Source of the DNA: Mesobacterium_A sp034670065
GTDB taxonomy: Bacteria; Pseudomonadota; Alphaproteobacteria; Rhodobacterales; Rhodobacteraceae
Assembly (NCBI GenBank): GCA_034670065.1
Contig: JAXMOG010000004.1
Span: 1 to 64,000, forward strand
Direction of reading: 5' to 3'
Length of the DNA stretch: 64,000 nucleotides
Of the stretch, positions 1-7,992 are shown one piece after another; within the stretch, counting starts at the first letter, position 1, and every line of letters starts with the position of its first letter. The position numbers were made by a program, and so were the translations under genes. The notes below the pieces were generated by a model. It ran no database searches, was not told the origin of the DNA, and saw nothing but the letters and a program-made list of their open reading frames with translations.

Positions 1-160
1 CTTTGGAAACCACGTCTGTATCTCGGTGCGCTGTGATCCATTTGTTCAGCGTTGACATGCCAACACCCAAATCGTCAGCCACCTGCTTGCGTGTTAGCCC
101 ACTGGTCAATGCGATACGCACCGCATCTTGCCGGAATTCGTCCGTCCGTTTCAGTCCCAT
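1..160 (-). mobile_element. IS3-family transposase OrfA, cut by the window edge
   Basis: Read on the minus strand, the ATG at 160 opens a frame that runs off the left edge, giving about 53 residues starting MGLKRTDEFRQDAVRIAL. This is the helix-turn-helix N-terminus of the small DNA-binding subunit (OrfA) of IS3-type insertion sequences: a basic start, then a recognition helix around TRKQVADDLGVGMSTLNKW that binds the element's ends. An AAAGGAG ribosome binding site lies 10 bases before the ATG. The second frame (OrfB, DDE catalytic subunit) would lie outside the window. The element's right end should fall between about 165 and 240, but no inverted repeat can be proven without the other end. 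Identification is from family resemblance and is fairly secure. Confidence 0.75.
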
Positions 161-239
161 CGTCAGTCTCCTTTGTTGCAGTAAATGCTATCAAAGGAGC
201 GGCATCAAACCGCGACAGGTCCATCTCGGGTTTCGGGTA

Positions 240-1316
240 TCAGACCGTCCCCTTCATACATTCCACAGCTTGTTGCATCAGGTCACGGAACACGTCGTCC
301 GGTTTGTTACCCTTTGCGAAATTTACCCACTTGCAAACGATTTGAATTTTTCCGTCTGCATATTCTCGATCATCACTATCAATCCGGTCTGGTGATGGCG
401 CGTTCCACCCTGTTGGTTCAAATGGAATGTTTGTGATTTTGCACCGATGTCCTTGTTCACGGGCGAGCTGCTTGATTAAGGTTTCGATATCGCACCCCGT
501 CTCCAACGCGACCGCTTTCACAGTTTGCTGAACTTGAACCTGACGGTCGGTATCGTCCTTGGTCCGATACTTCACACCTGCCGCGATCTTTTCATATGCT
601 TCGGATAGTAAGTCGTCTTGGGTGATGTGCTTCACGATCCGTTTCTGGTTGGCATTGCACCACTGCGACCACGCGCGGGTACCAGTGCCCCAATCGACCT
701 CTATACGACCGACAAGGTCCTCAAATTCGGGCACGCGTTGCAGATCAAACCGAGCATGCGGATGATCGTCGTTTTCTCCGAATTCCGGGCGATACAGAAT
801 GTGTTGACGTTGGTCGTCGGGGAACTTCCATTGATCCAATACCCGATATGCCCCCACGAAAAGAGCATCCGCAGAATTTTTGCTCGGAATGAATTGGAAC
901 ACGATCTCCGCGTTATGGTAGGGGTTGGCGCTGTCGTCAGGTTGATACCCTAAATAATGTTCAAGATTTGCCCGAGATTTTGTCCAAAGACCTACTGATT
1001 TCGGAGAATGGCGTACAAAACGACAGGTCGACAGATCATGGCCCGATCGTTCTACTACTAAAGCGTTGAATGTGCCGGTTCCAGCTTTCGGTGTTGGTTC
1101 AAGAACTGTGTTCGGGTCGTCCTGCAGGACCAGCCACATGAGGTGGTCGAATTCCCATTGAGTGACACCTATTTTGTCCGCCAGATCGCTTAGAATGTCA
1201 CTCACGACTAGGTAGCGTCCGCCAGTTGTTAGACCGCGCGGGAAGGTCGGCCATAGCCCAAGCTCTTTCAACGCGGCTTCCGTTGTGCCGTTCCAAACAC
1301 CCCAGCGGCCATCCAT
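240..1316 (-). CDS. HNH-endonuclease-like protein, 358 aa
   Basis: Probable nuclease, cytoplasmic. The last 90 residues carry an HNH-like core: GHRCKITNIPFE (a Cys in a turn), then SPDRIDSDDREYADGKIQIV and CKWVNFAKGN. The DRID-x-GY/EY-x-GN-xx-V-xxx-N-xxK pattern is typical of HNH nucleases of phages, restriction systems and homing elements. The first 250 residues do not match a domain I know, though FNALVVERSG and DALFVGAYRVLDQW look like a folded alpha/beta unit. An in-frame TAG lies two codons before the ATG, and no good ribosome binding site precedes it. The start sits exactly where the neighbouring peptidoglycan-binding frame begins on the other strand, so this gene may be the incoming part of a rearrangement. 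It ends 80 bp from the transposase start. Role (restriction, homing or defence) is unknown. Confidence 0.6.
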   Translation of the reverse strand: MDGRWGVWNGTTEAALKELGLWPTFPRGLTTGGRYLVVSDILSDLADKIGVTQWEFDHLMWLVLQDDPNTVLEPTPKAGTGTFNALVVERSGHDLSTCRFVRHSPKSVGLWTKSRANLEHYLGYQPDDSANPYHNAEIVFQFIPSKNSADALFVGAYRVLDQWKFPDDQRQHILYRPEFGENDDHPHARFDLQRVPEFEDLVGRIEVDWGTGTRAWSQWCNANQKRIVKHITQDDLLSEAYEKIAAGVKYRTKDDTDRQVQVQQTVKAVALETGCDIETLIKQLAREQGHRCKITNIPFEPTGWNAPSPDRIDSDDREYADGKIQIVCKWVNFAKGNKPDDVFRDLMQQAVECMKGTV

Positions 1317-1806
1317 CGTCTACGATGTCGACAGCTACATGTCGTACAACTACCGAAGCGACTCTGTCCGCGTGACCTACCGGATCGACGGTGCCGACGC
1401 AGTGAACGCTTCCTGGAGGAAGCTGACTTCGAACCAGGGCACTGGGACCTTCGGAACTTCCAGCATTGATCTCATGCTAGACCTGATGAAAAGCCAAAAG
1501 CTCTTCATTCGCACATTCGATAACAACGGCAAGACGTATGATGCCTCGTTCGATATGCGCGGCTCGAAACACGCCGTCCAGTCGGTTGCAGCGGCCTGTG
1601 GTTTCTCGACGCTCAAGCTCTCTAGGGATGATTTGAAGGCAATTCAGTTGCTCCTAAACAACGCGGGTTTCAATGCTGGGACACCCGACGGAGCCTGGGG
1701 CAGCGGCAGCAAGCGAGCGATGCGAGCGTTCCAAGAATCGAAGGGCCTGAAGATCACCGGAGCGCCGGACGAAGCCTCAATCAGGGCGCTTGGAGTCGAG
1801 TTTTGA
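1285..1806 (+). CDS. Peptidoglycan-binding-domain protein, 5'-truncated remnant
   Basis: The C-terminal 60 residues form a PG_binding_1 repeat: DLKAIQLLLNNAGFNAGTPD, then GAWGSGSKRAMRAFQ and a final LGV. These domains bind the cell wall and are normally attached to secreted or envelope enzymes. Residues about 11-110 (VRVTYRIDGADA ... LFIRTFDNNGKTYDASFDM) resemble the C-terminal half of a beta-rich domain of envelope proteins, in which Arg/Tyr-rich strands precede a Cys-containing helix (AAACGF). The frame has only a GTG at 1285, inside the opposite HNH gene, no signal peptide and no ribosome binding site. The 5' part therefore appears lost at a junction near 1310-1330. I regard it as a gene remnant, probably silent; an intact but unusually short gene is less likely. 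Confidence 0.6.
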   Translation: MPFQTPQRPSIVYDVDSYMSYNYRSDSVRVTYRIDGADAVNASWRKLTSNQGTGTFGTSSIDLMLDLMKSQKLFIRTFDNNGKTYDASFDMRGSKHAVQSVAAACGFSTLKLSRDDLKAIQLLLNNAGFNAGTPDGAWGSGSKRAMRAFQESKGLKITGAPDEASIRALGVEF

Positions 1807-1823
1807 TGCGCCAGTTACAGTAA

Positions 1824-1848
1824 AGCGCAACGATATTTGCGTTGCGCT
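1824..1848. terminator. Perfect 9-bp stem-loop after the PG-binding remnant
   Basis: AGCGCAACG and CGTTGCGCT pair perfectly around a 7-base loop, 18 bases after the stop codon at 1806. No T-run follows, so it is a weak intrinsic terminator or an RNA-stabilising hairpin. It also lies downstream of the Hsp70 gene coming from the other side and could serve both transcripts. Confidence 0.45.
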
Positions 1849-1980
1849 GGCGGGCCCATCTACCTTTCTTTCCGAACTCGGCCCAAAGCGGACCTCGATG
1901 GTTAGAACGCGATGCTGCGAAGCGGCCCGCCAAAGCGGAAGTTCGGTGACCCCGTCAAATCAAATTTGAATCACGCAATT

Positions 1981-4497
1981 TTAGGACCCTAAGAGATGGG
2001 CCAGCTCTACGATTTCAGTCGCATCAGCTCCGGTAGAGACCCTATTGCCAAACATTTGCCCAATGATCATCCGCAGCCTATCCACATCGCCAGATTTTGC
2101 AGCCTCGACACCTGCTTCAACCAACTGCGCGTGAAGCGCCTCATCGACCGCCAAGTGATGCTCTTCTGTCAAACGCCTGAAAATTTCGATGAGGAAATCA
2201 GGGCTTTCTGCGAGAGCCTTCATGCGAATGCCTTGCATCTCATCAAGTGAACGGCGGGCGGCATCATAGTTCTTTTCTCGGATCGAACGGCGGGTCGTCA
2301 CCAAAAGCTTGTCATGCCGTTCAGTATCGACCGGCTGCGCAATGTCTCGCAATTCGTCAAAAGAGGTTTCTGCTTTAGCAACCTCATCTTCCAACACACG
2401 CTCTTCGTTCTCAGGCGACATCTTTAGCAGCGCGACTTCCTGGCGCAGTTTACGCGCTTCTTCGGCTACCGAGCGATGCGTGTCTGCATCAACAGAGGTC
2501 GAAAGAGCCGCGTGCTGGCGTTCAATGCGCTTGCGAATGTCACCGCTTGGATCGGCATCTTCATCCAGTGTGGATTCAAGTTCGTCTAAATCACTTTCAA
2601 CACGGGCCAGCATAGTTGTTGCGATTTCAGAACCCTTCTCGCCAGTATAGTCTAGGTTTCCCCCCTGAAAATCGTACAGATTTTTCGCGTCTATGATCCG
2701 TCCGAGGTCTGGTAGTTCAACGGAAAAATTGAGTGTCCCATTGTCGCTCATTTTCCAGTCGATGACAAAATCGTCCCCTCGGTTGATCCGTTCACCGCGC
2801 TCCAATTCGTCTCGGCTGTTCAGACGGAAATTGCCAATATGGAGGTTGTGCTCCGGTGTGTCGATGTCATCTGCCATCTCATAAAACTCCACAGAGATGA
2901 AATCATCTTCGCCGCCAATTAGCGTTTTTCCAGCTCGGAATGACTTTTTGCCTTGAGCAGGAAGGGCTGTGCCTTTCTTAACCAGCACTTCTAACGTGTT
3001 CCTTTCATACCCTACCAAGCCATGCTGAATCTTGACGGCAAGCGTGTAGGTCATCGGGACACTTGCAGCACTTGCTTCTGCTTTGGTGATCACGATTTCG
3101 CGTGATGCATCTTCGACGGCCTTGCCCTGTTGGTCGAACACGGTCACTTTGAAACGGTTTTCGCCGTTCTTGCGAACATTCACGTTGATACTAAGTGGGC
3201 CATCAATCGGAATTCTACCAGTCGAAGACCCTTCTTCATCAAGGATTTCCACTTCATGCCCGGCTGGCATGTCTGTCGCAGGTTTCAGCCGAACTTTGGT
3301 CGCTTCGCTGGCGACACGTGACTTGAAGTCTAAAGCCAAAGAGACGCTGCCCGTGACGGCTTCTCTCTGTTTCCCGCTCTTCTGCGTGGAGCTTTCACCA
3401 GCCCATTCTCGGCTCTCCGCGAAAATTGCAGCGCCCGTTGCAACGGCGGTCATAGGATCAAGGCCACTTTCCACTTCGATTGCCAGGCCAGCCTGCAACA
3501 TGTCTCGGATAATCGGCATCTTTGATGGGCCGCCAATCGGGACGATTTTTGAGATGTCGTCATTCTTGTATCCGTTGGCCGTGATAATCTTGCGGCAAAG
3601 AGCGATCGAGTCATCGATCCGATCTTTAATCAAGTCTGTCATCTGTTCTCTCGTCAAATCGATCGAGATATAGATTTCTTCACCGTCCTCATCAGTCGCA
3701 CGCACTTCGTCTTCTGTTGCAAAAATTGAGGCTGTCGAAGACGCCGAAAGCTGGATCTTCGCTTTTTCTGCGGCATGACGGCAGACATCCGAAAGGTGCT
3801 TGTATTTTTCGTTGCGCTGAAAATCGGCTGGAAGATTGAAAGTCTGTGTGAGCCATGGCCGCACAATGCTGTCGAAAATGATCCGGTCAAAGTCCCGACC
3901 GCCAAGCATGTTGATCCCTTCATGGGCGATCACATTGACCACTCCCGCAGTGCTCATGACCAATGCCAAGTCAAACGTCCCGCCTCCGAGATCGTAGACT
4001 AAGAAAACACCGTCCTTTTGTTTGCTATGTGCGATTGCGGCCAAAGCAGCGGCAACTGGTTCCTGCAACAAGCTCACGTTCTCCAAACCCGCCAATCGCG
4101 CGGCAGAGATGGTGTCTTCGCTCTGCATTTGGTTGAATGCAGCGGGTGTTGTGATGACCACGCCCTCAACTTCCTGATTGCCAGCCTCGGTCATCGCCTG
4201 ACCTACCAGCGCTTTGATGATTTCGGCACTACACTCAACCGGCGTCCACGTTTGCCCAGCAAAGGAGATCGGATTCTTGGTCCCCATCGAGCGCTTGAAG
4301 CCTTGAGCGACATTTTGCGGGGCTGAAAGCAATCGGTCATAGGCTGATTTCCCGATGAACCTGTGTCCGCGCTTGTCCAGATAGATAACACTGGGCAGCA
4401 CATCCGTGCCATCCGATGTCTTGAAGAGACGCGTTGCACCATCGATGTGTCCGACGACTGCTGAGTTAGAAGTTCCTAGATCAATACCGAGATACAA
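1981..4497 (-). CDS. Divergent Hsp70 (DnaK-like) chaperone, 838 aa
   Basis: ATP-driven chaperone. The nucleotide-binding domain (about 1-360) is intact: GIDLGTSNS phosphate-1 loop at 4-12, VVITTPAAFNQMQ near 113, YDLGGGTFDLA phosphate-2 at 168-178 and IGGPSKMPIIRDML at 320-333. After it the canonical DVxPLSLG linker is missing. Instead a beta-rich block of about 90 residues (380-470) is inserted before a recognisable substrate-binding beta domain (480-600, with VLVKKGTALP and ISVEFYE). A long charged helical tail fills 620-838; the protein is about 200 residues longer than standard DnaK. Translation starts at TTG (4497) behind AAGGA; the gap to the upstream gene is 3 bp. It is last in a three-gene operon with a GrpE-like and a J-like membrane protein. 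It is not the housekeeping dnaK. Confidence 0.9.
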   Translation of the reverse strand: MYLGIDLGTSNSAVVGHIDGATRLFKTSDGTDVLPSVIYLDKRGHRFIGKSAYDRLLSAPQNVAQGFKRSMGTKNPISFAGQTWTPVECSAEIIKALVGQAMTEAGNQEVEGVVITTPAAFNQMQSEDTISAARLAGLENVSLLQEPVAAALAAIAHSKQKDGVFLVYDLGGGTFDLALVMSTAGVVNVIAHEGINMLGGRDFDRIIFDSIVRPWLTQTFNLPADFQRNEKYKHLSDVCRHAAEKAKIQLSASSTASIFATEDEVRATDEDGEEIYISIDLTREQMTDLIKDRIDDSIALCRKIITANGYKNDDISKIVPIGGPSKMPIIRDMLQAGLAIEVESGLDPMTAVATGAAIFAESREWAGESSTQKSGKQREAVTGSVSLALDFKSRVASEATKVRLKPATDMPAGHEVEILDEEGSSTGRIPIDGPLSINVNVRKNGENRFKVTVFDQQGKAVEDASREIVITKAEASAASVPMTYTLAVKIQHGLVGYERNTLEVLVKKGTALPAQGKKSFRAGKTLIGGEDDFISVEFYEMADDIDTPEHNLHIGNFRLNSRDELERGERINRGDDFVIDWKMSDNGTLNFSVELPDLGRIIDAKNLYDFQGGNLDYTGEKGSEIATTMLARVESDLDELESTLDEDADPSGDIRKRIERQHAALSTSVDADTHRSVAEEARKLRQEVALLKMSPENEERVLEDEVAKAETSFDELRDIAQPVDTERHDKLLVTTRRSIREKNYDAARRSLDEMQGIRMKALAESPDFLIEIFRRLTEEHHLAVDEALHAQLVEAGVEAAKSGDVDRLRMIIGQMFGNRVSTGADATEIVELAHLLGS

Positions 4498-4500
4498 TTC

Positions 4501-4878
4501 TTATTCCTTTTCACTTTTGGCCGGTTCAACGAGAACGCGTCCTAACCTAATAACCTTCATATCCGCCATAACGGTTGGTTCCAGCGTTTTTGATACCAAG
4601 AGATCAGCTCCATCTGGAAAGTCCCCGATATTATCAGCCGAAGTCGCTAATCCCGCATGGAACACTTCTTCTTCGAAATCGATGAGTTTTAGACCAAGCT
4701 GATCGACAAGCATGGCCAATTGGCGATCTGAAAAGTTCAATTGGCCCTTCAATCGGCGGCTTTCGCTTTCGGAAAGGCGCTCAATTGCTTTCATGGTCGC
4801 ATTGGATAATTTCCAAAACTCGACGCACAGCTGCGCTACAGTTTCAGCGTTCAAATCCTTCGGGGATAAGCCTACCAT
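4501..4878 (-). CDS. GrpE-like putative nucleotide-exchange partner, 125 aa
   Basis: Small, mainly helical in the first 75 residues (ERLSESESRRLKGQLNF, then LAMLVDQLGLKLIDFEEEVF) with a beta-type ending (DLLVSKTLEP, then DMKVIRLGRVLVEP). The order of a helix pair, L-x-x-x-G-x-x-x-I-D before E-x-x-F, and a final V-I-R-x-G-x-V-x-V strand matches the C-terminal half of GrpE, which opens the nucleotide cleft of Hsp70. Full GrpE is about 190 residues, so the long N-terminal coiled coil is mostly missing. The gene overlaps the upstream reading frame by 7 bp and ends 3 bp before the Hsp70 start, so the three are translationally coupled. The GrpE call is inference from pattern and context; a general Hsp70 cofactor is the safe statement. 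Confidence 0.6.
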   Translation of the reverse strand: MVGLSPKDLNAETVAQLCVEFWKLSNATMKAIERLSESESRRLKGQLNFSDRQLAMLVDQLGLKLIDFEEEVFHAGLATSADNIGDFPDGADLLVSKTLEPTVMADMKVIRLGRVLVEPAKSEKE

Positions 4879-6737
4879 GATGCTACGATCCTCCTTGCGT
4901 CCGCTCTAAGATCAACAGCTTTTTCACGCGCTTCGCGCTGCACAGAGCTAAGCACGCCACTTCTATAGCGATAGCTCGAACATCGTGAATTGAAGTCATC
5001 AATCAGCCCATTGAAACGATCGATTTGATAGTTTGTTGTGGTCAGTGTTCGAATGGTTTCAAGCCGTTGCCCCTGAAAAACACAGTAGCGGATTTGAGAG
5101 CGATTGAGCGTTAAGCCTTGCCCGACTGGAGGCCTAGTCTCAACTGCCACGCTCGTCGCTGGCGCGGGTGTTGGGGATGGCGTCACGACACGTGGCGCAG
5201 ATGGCTGATAGGTTGAACGATTAGATGGTCTGTCCATCTCATCTGCAATTACAATGAACCCTATGACTGCCGCGATTGAGGCATAAATACCCCACTTCAC
5301 CTTTTTGCCGAGCTTCTTTCGATCCAGCTTGGCCTTTAGCTGCTGAAGTTCGGCCCGCTCCGATCCACGTGCATATTTCAGCAAATCGTCTACGGTTTGC
5401 GACATGGCTGTCAAATTACCTGAATTCTTTTCAAGCTCATTCATTTTCCAATTTCGGTGCAAAACCGCCCGCTCTTCTTCAAGCGTTTTTCCAAGTTCCT
5501 TAGGCGGTTGAGTACCAGCGAATGTCAAAGCTCCGTCTAGCAGTTTGTAAGCGGTCTGTGGGTCACTGCAATCGTTGTTAATGTGCAATGCAAGGTCGCG
5601 CAGGATGTTAAAGGCAATTGGGTCATCGCCCCCCTTGGATACCGTGTCCTTGAACACCTTGAGGACAGTGGAAACCGGTGTCGGCAGCTTTGTTTTTGCC
5701 GCTTCGCACGCATCAATAAGCGGCTTGTATTCCTCATGCTTTTTTTGTTGTTCGTCTAGGTTTTCAAGTGCCGCGACATCCCCTTTCAGGACTTCGGCGA
5801 CGGATTCAAGCTCTGGAAAGGTGCGCAACAAAGCCTCAGAAAGCCTACGTGCTTCAGTAAATTCTCTGCGATTGTTGGCGAGGTCCAAGCAAAGCGATCT
5901 CAGCTTTTCGTAGATCCGCTTTGATCGCCCTTCTTCATGGCCTTGATACTGTTCATAGACCTGAACAGGCTGATTCACGTCATCCCAACGAACCAAGAGG
6001 TCAGATGCTTTTGTTACAAGTTCTTCTAGATCGGCGTCGGTATTTTCAGCTTCCGATATGACCTTGTCGATTTCATCGCTTATGCGAGCTAGGTCAGGTT
6101 CACTAAAGGTATCATAATTGCGAACAAACTGCTCCAAGAACGAACTCGAAGGATGCCTTCTTAACTCGGCTTCGACAATCCGGTCCATGACTTCACCAGG
6201 GCGATCTAGACTCCAAATCCCCACTGCCGCCGATCTGGCATGCTTCTTTTCGAGCTCCACAAGCGCGTTCCGCATCTGCGGGCGCTCGACACTTGGAAAT
6301 CCTGCGCTCAGACGATTGTCATTGAGGAAAGTGAGGATGTTCTCATGATCGATCTCGTCCCACGCCGACACCAGTGCATGAAACAATCTGTCGCTAACGT
6401 TTCCTGTGCCTGCGAAATGTGCCAAAATGTTAGCCTTGGCCAACTCTGGAGCGTGCTTCGATGTTTCAATTAGCGCCTGAAGATCACCAGAAGCGACAAG
6501 GCTCAAGACATTGGACGTTTGAGCTTGGCTCAACTCCGGCAGCCATGAGATTTCTTGTTCGAGCCGAGCATTTGGGGCCAATAGACTTTGCTGTGCGCGT
6601 TGGATTATTTGAGGCTCGAAAACTTCATCAAACTCTGCATCTTCAACTAATTCGGCGATGTCTGATCTATCGGTGTCGTAGCCTGCTTTCAAAATATGAA
6701 ACGCACTACTGGTAAGGTCGAAACATCCGTTACTCAT
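4872..6737 (-). CDS. Membrane-anchored alpha-solenoid protein with degenerate J-like N-terminus, 621 aa
   Basis: Probable membrane partner of the Hsp70. Residues 11-70 (SAFHILKAGYDTDRSDIAEL ... RAQQSLLAPNARLEQEI) follow the helix pattern of a J domain, including the A-x-x-L-x-x-P-x-x-R-L-x-x-E ending, but the HPD motif is absent. Residues 75-470 are helical, with TPR-like pairs and charged heptads. One membrane segment spans about 482-499 (YASIAAVIGFIVIADEM), flanked by lysines inside, then a Pro/Thr-rich linker to about 545. A compact C-terminal domain follows (QIRYCVFQGQRLE, then DRFNGLIDDFNSRC). I expect the large N-terminal part to be cytoplasmic and the small one periplasmic. ATG at 6737 is preferred over TTG at 6740. 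First gene of the operon; it overlaps the next by 7 bp. The J-like reading is inference. Confidence 0.75.
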   Translation of the reverse strand: MSNGCFDLTSSAFHILKAGYDTDRSDIAELVEDAEFDEVFEPQIIQRAQQSLLAPNARLEQEISWLPELSQAQTSNVLSLVASGDLQALIETSKHAPELAKANILAHFAGTGNVSDRLFHALVSAWDEIDHENILTFLNDNRLSAGFPSVERPQMRNALVELEKKHARSAAVGIWSLDRPGEVMDRIVEAELRRHPSSSFLEQFVRNYDTFSEPDLARISDEIDKVISEAENTDADLEELVTKASDLLVRWDDVNQPVQVYEQYQGHEEGRSKRIYEKLRSLCLDLANNRREFTEARRLSEALLRTFPELESVAEVLKGDVAALENLDEQQKKHEEYKPLIDACEAAKTKLPTPVSTVLKVFKDTVSKGGDDPIAFNILRDLALHINNDCSDPQTAYKLLDGALTFAGTQPPKELGKTLEEERAVLHRNWKMNELEKNSGNLTAMSQTVDDLLKYARGSERAELQQLKAKLDRKKLGKKVKWGIYASIAAVIGFIVIADEMDRPSNRSTYQPSAPRVVTPSPTPAPATSVAVETRPPVGQGLTLNRSQIRYCVFQGQRLETIRTLTTTNYQIDRFNGLIDDFNSRCSSYRYRSGVLSSVQREAREKAVDLRADARRIVASW

Positions 6738-7705
6738 CAATTATTCCAAACCTATTTTGTCTTTCAATAAAGGAACAATGCTTCCGTTTTACCGAAAACT
6801 AAAGCCATAATTTTCAATTTTTAGGAGAGTAAGAAGAAGGTCCGTCTTTGGTAAACGATAGCTGCTGCTTCGCTCTAACAGCGAATGACCGTTTTCCGCC
6901 CTTCTGTGGAAAAACAGTCTTTGTCGCATCGCGGTAAGTCGTTTGGTTCACTTGCTTTCTCAAGATCGGGAGGATCGAGAAACGATGAGGGTCCAAAAGT
7001 CGAAGCACAAACATTTTACGAATTCTTTTGCACGGAACCCAACCATCCATCATTTTGTCGTTTCACAGTTAGTTAATCCATAGCTAATCAAACAGAGAGG
7101 CGATTTCCGCGTTATGAAACCCTTTTCTCCGCACCCATCGAAGAAGTTCGTAATTTGACACAGCGCGACGATCCACCTATGTGGTACATATTGGCCAACT
7201 GCTCCAAATGGACCACATTACAGGATATTTCCCCTCCATTTCAGTAACTTGGGTTGTGTGGCGTAGTTTCCCTGTCTCTCCGCCACTAGCCACTGATTTT
7301 TCTTTTTAATCAATGGCTCGGCTCACTCTTCCGACCAAACACTCAGTATAAGAAAAATACTTAAGTTTTCCGCGAGCTGAACCTTGCGGAGGCGGTGCGG
7401 CTCCGTCTCCAGCCGATCGGTGAAAAATTTAGCCTAGCAATTTACGCACTTTTCAATGTGTCTCCGAAGTAATTTACAGCCTAGAACGAAGACATTTGAT
7501 TACCGCTTCTATCGTCGGACTAAACTTTGAGCGATACTGGCAAGGTGAATTCTCGCGTCCTTCAGTTGGACGCTTGAATCGGCTTGCTTACAAGACTTCA
7601 AACCATCACTTCACTTCCCGTAACCACTAGAGCCGATAAAGCGGACTGACGCTGGCCAAAAGCCTTTGGATGAGGCAACGACAGAAACAAAAAGGCGTTT
7701 TCACC
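6738..7705. other. 968-bp region without a convincing gene
   Basis: Short frames exist on both strands, but none has a ribosome binding site, a recognisable motif or normal codon composition. The segment should contain the promoter of the Hsp70-type operon just above 6740. A decayed direct repeat lies at 7460-7499, with its partner at 8495-8534. The stretch reads like old, degraded sequence. Confidence 0.5.
7460..7499 (+). repeat. Decayed direct repeat, copy A
   Basis: Forty bases starting GTCTCCGAAG match copy B at 8495-8534 at 31 positions, including the identical blocks GTCTCCGAAG, AGCCTA and TTTGA. A weaker match (ACTGG-CAAG) continues about 40 bases further. Same orientation, about 1 kb apart, flanking the two small membrane-protein genes. 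Confidence 0.5.
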
Positions 7706-7882
7706 TCACCGAAAACTATGAACCATTCGTCGCCCAAAGTACAAAAAGCCAAACATACAAGCAGACATTGGAAACAGCGGGTTCAACAACCCGGCCAAAA
7801 GCTTGGGGACAGTGAAAAACAACCCAATGAAAGCGATGGCCAAGACAAAGTTGGCGAACGGCTTAGATAGTAAGCGGCGCAT
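7706..7882 (-). CDS. Small membrane protein, 58 aa
   Basis: I do not recognise a family. The 58 residues begin MRRLLSKPFANFVLAIAF, a basic start followed by a hydrophobic segment (about 10-30). A second hydrophobic stretch (about 33-50, NPLFPMSACMFGFLYF) precedes the basic end GRRMVHSFR. This suggests two membrane passes with both ends in the cytoplasm. The ATG at 7882 is favoured because AAGGGGG stands 7 bases before it; the longer frame from 7939 has no such site. It lies 111 bp downstream of another small membrane-anchored gene in the same direction. Confidence 0.5.
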   Translation of the reverse strand: MRRLLSKPFANFVLAIAFIGLFFTVPKLLAGLLNPLFPMSACMFGFLYFGRRMVHSFR

Positions 7883-7992
7883 AGGGCCCCCTTTTTCCGG
7901 TTGTAGAAGCCCTTTCACCGATTTGAAGAGGGTCGGCAACTGTGGGGCAAGGACGTTTCAGTTGAACACATAGTGTTTCGTCATGAGCCCAT

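Noticed and set aside
1981..4878. Housekeeping dnaK and grpE
   Set aside because: The Hsp70 has an extra domain and a long tail and lacks the standard linker, the GrpE-like protein is too short, and no classical dnaJ with HPD is adjacent.
6814..7053. 79-codon minus-strand frame upstream of the Hsp70 operon
   Set aside because: Composition unlike a protein, no ribosome binding site, no conserved motif; it occupies the probable promoter region.
7670..7870. 66-codon plus-strand frame rich in Lys and Gln
   Set aside because: Antisense to the small membrane protein gene, which has the better start signal.
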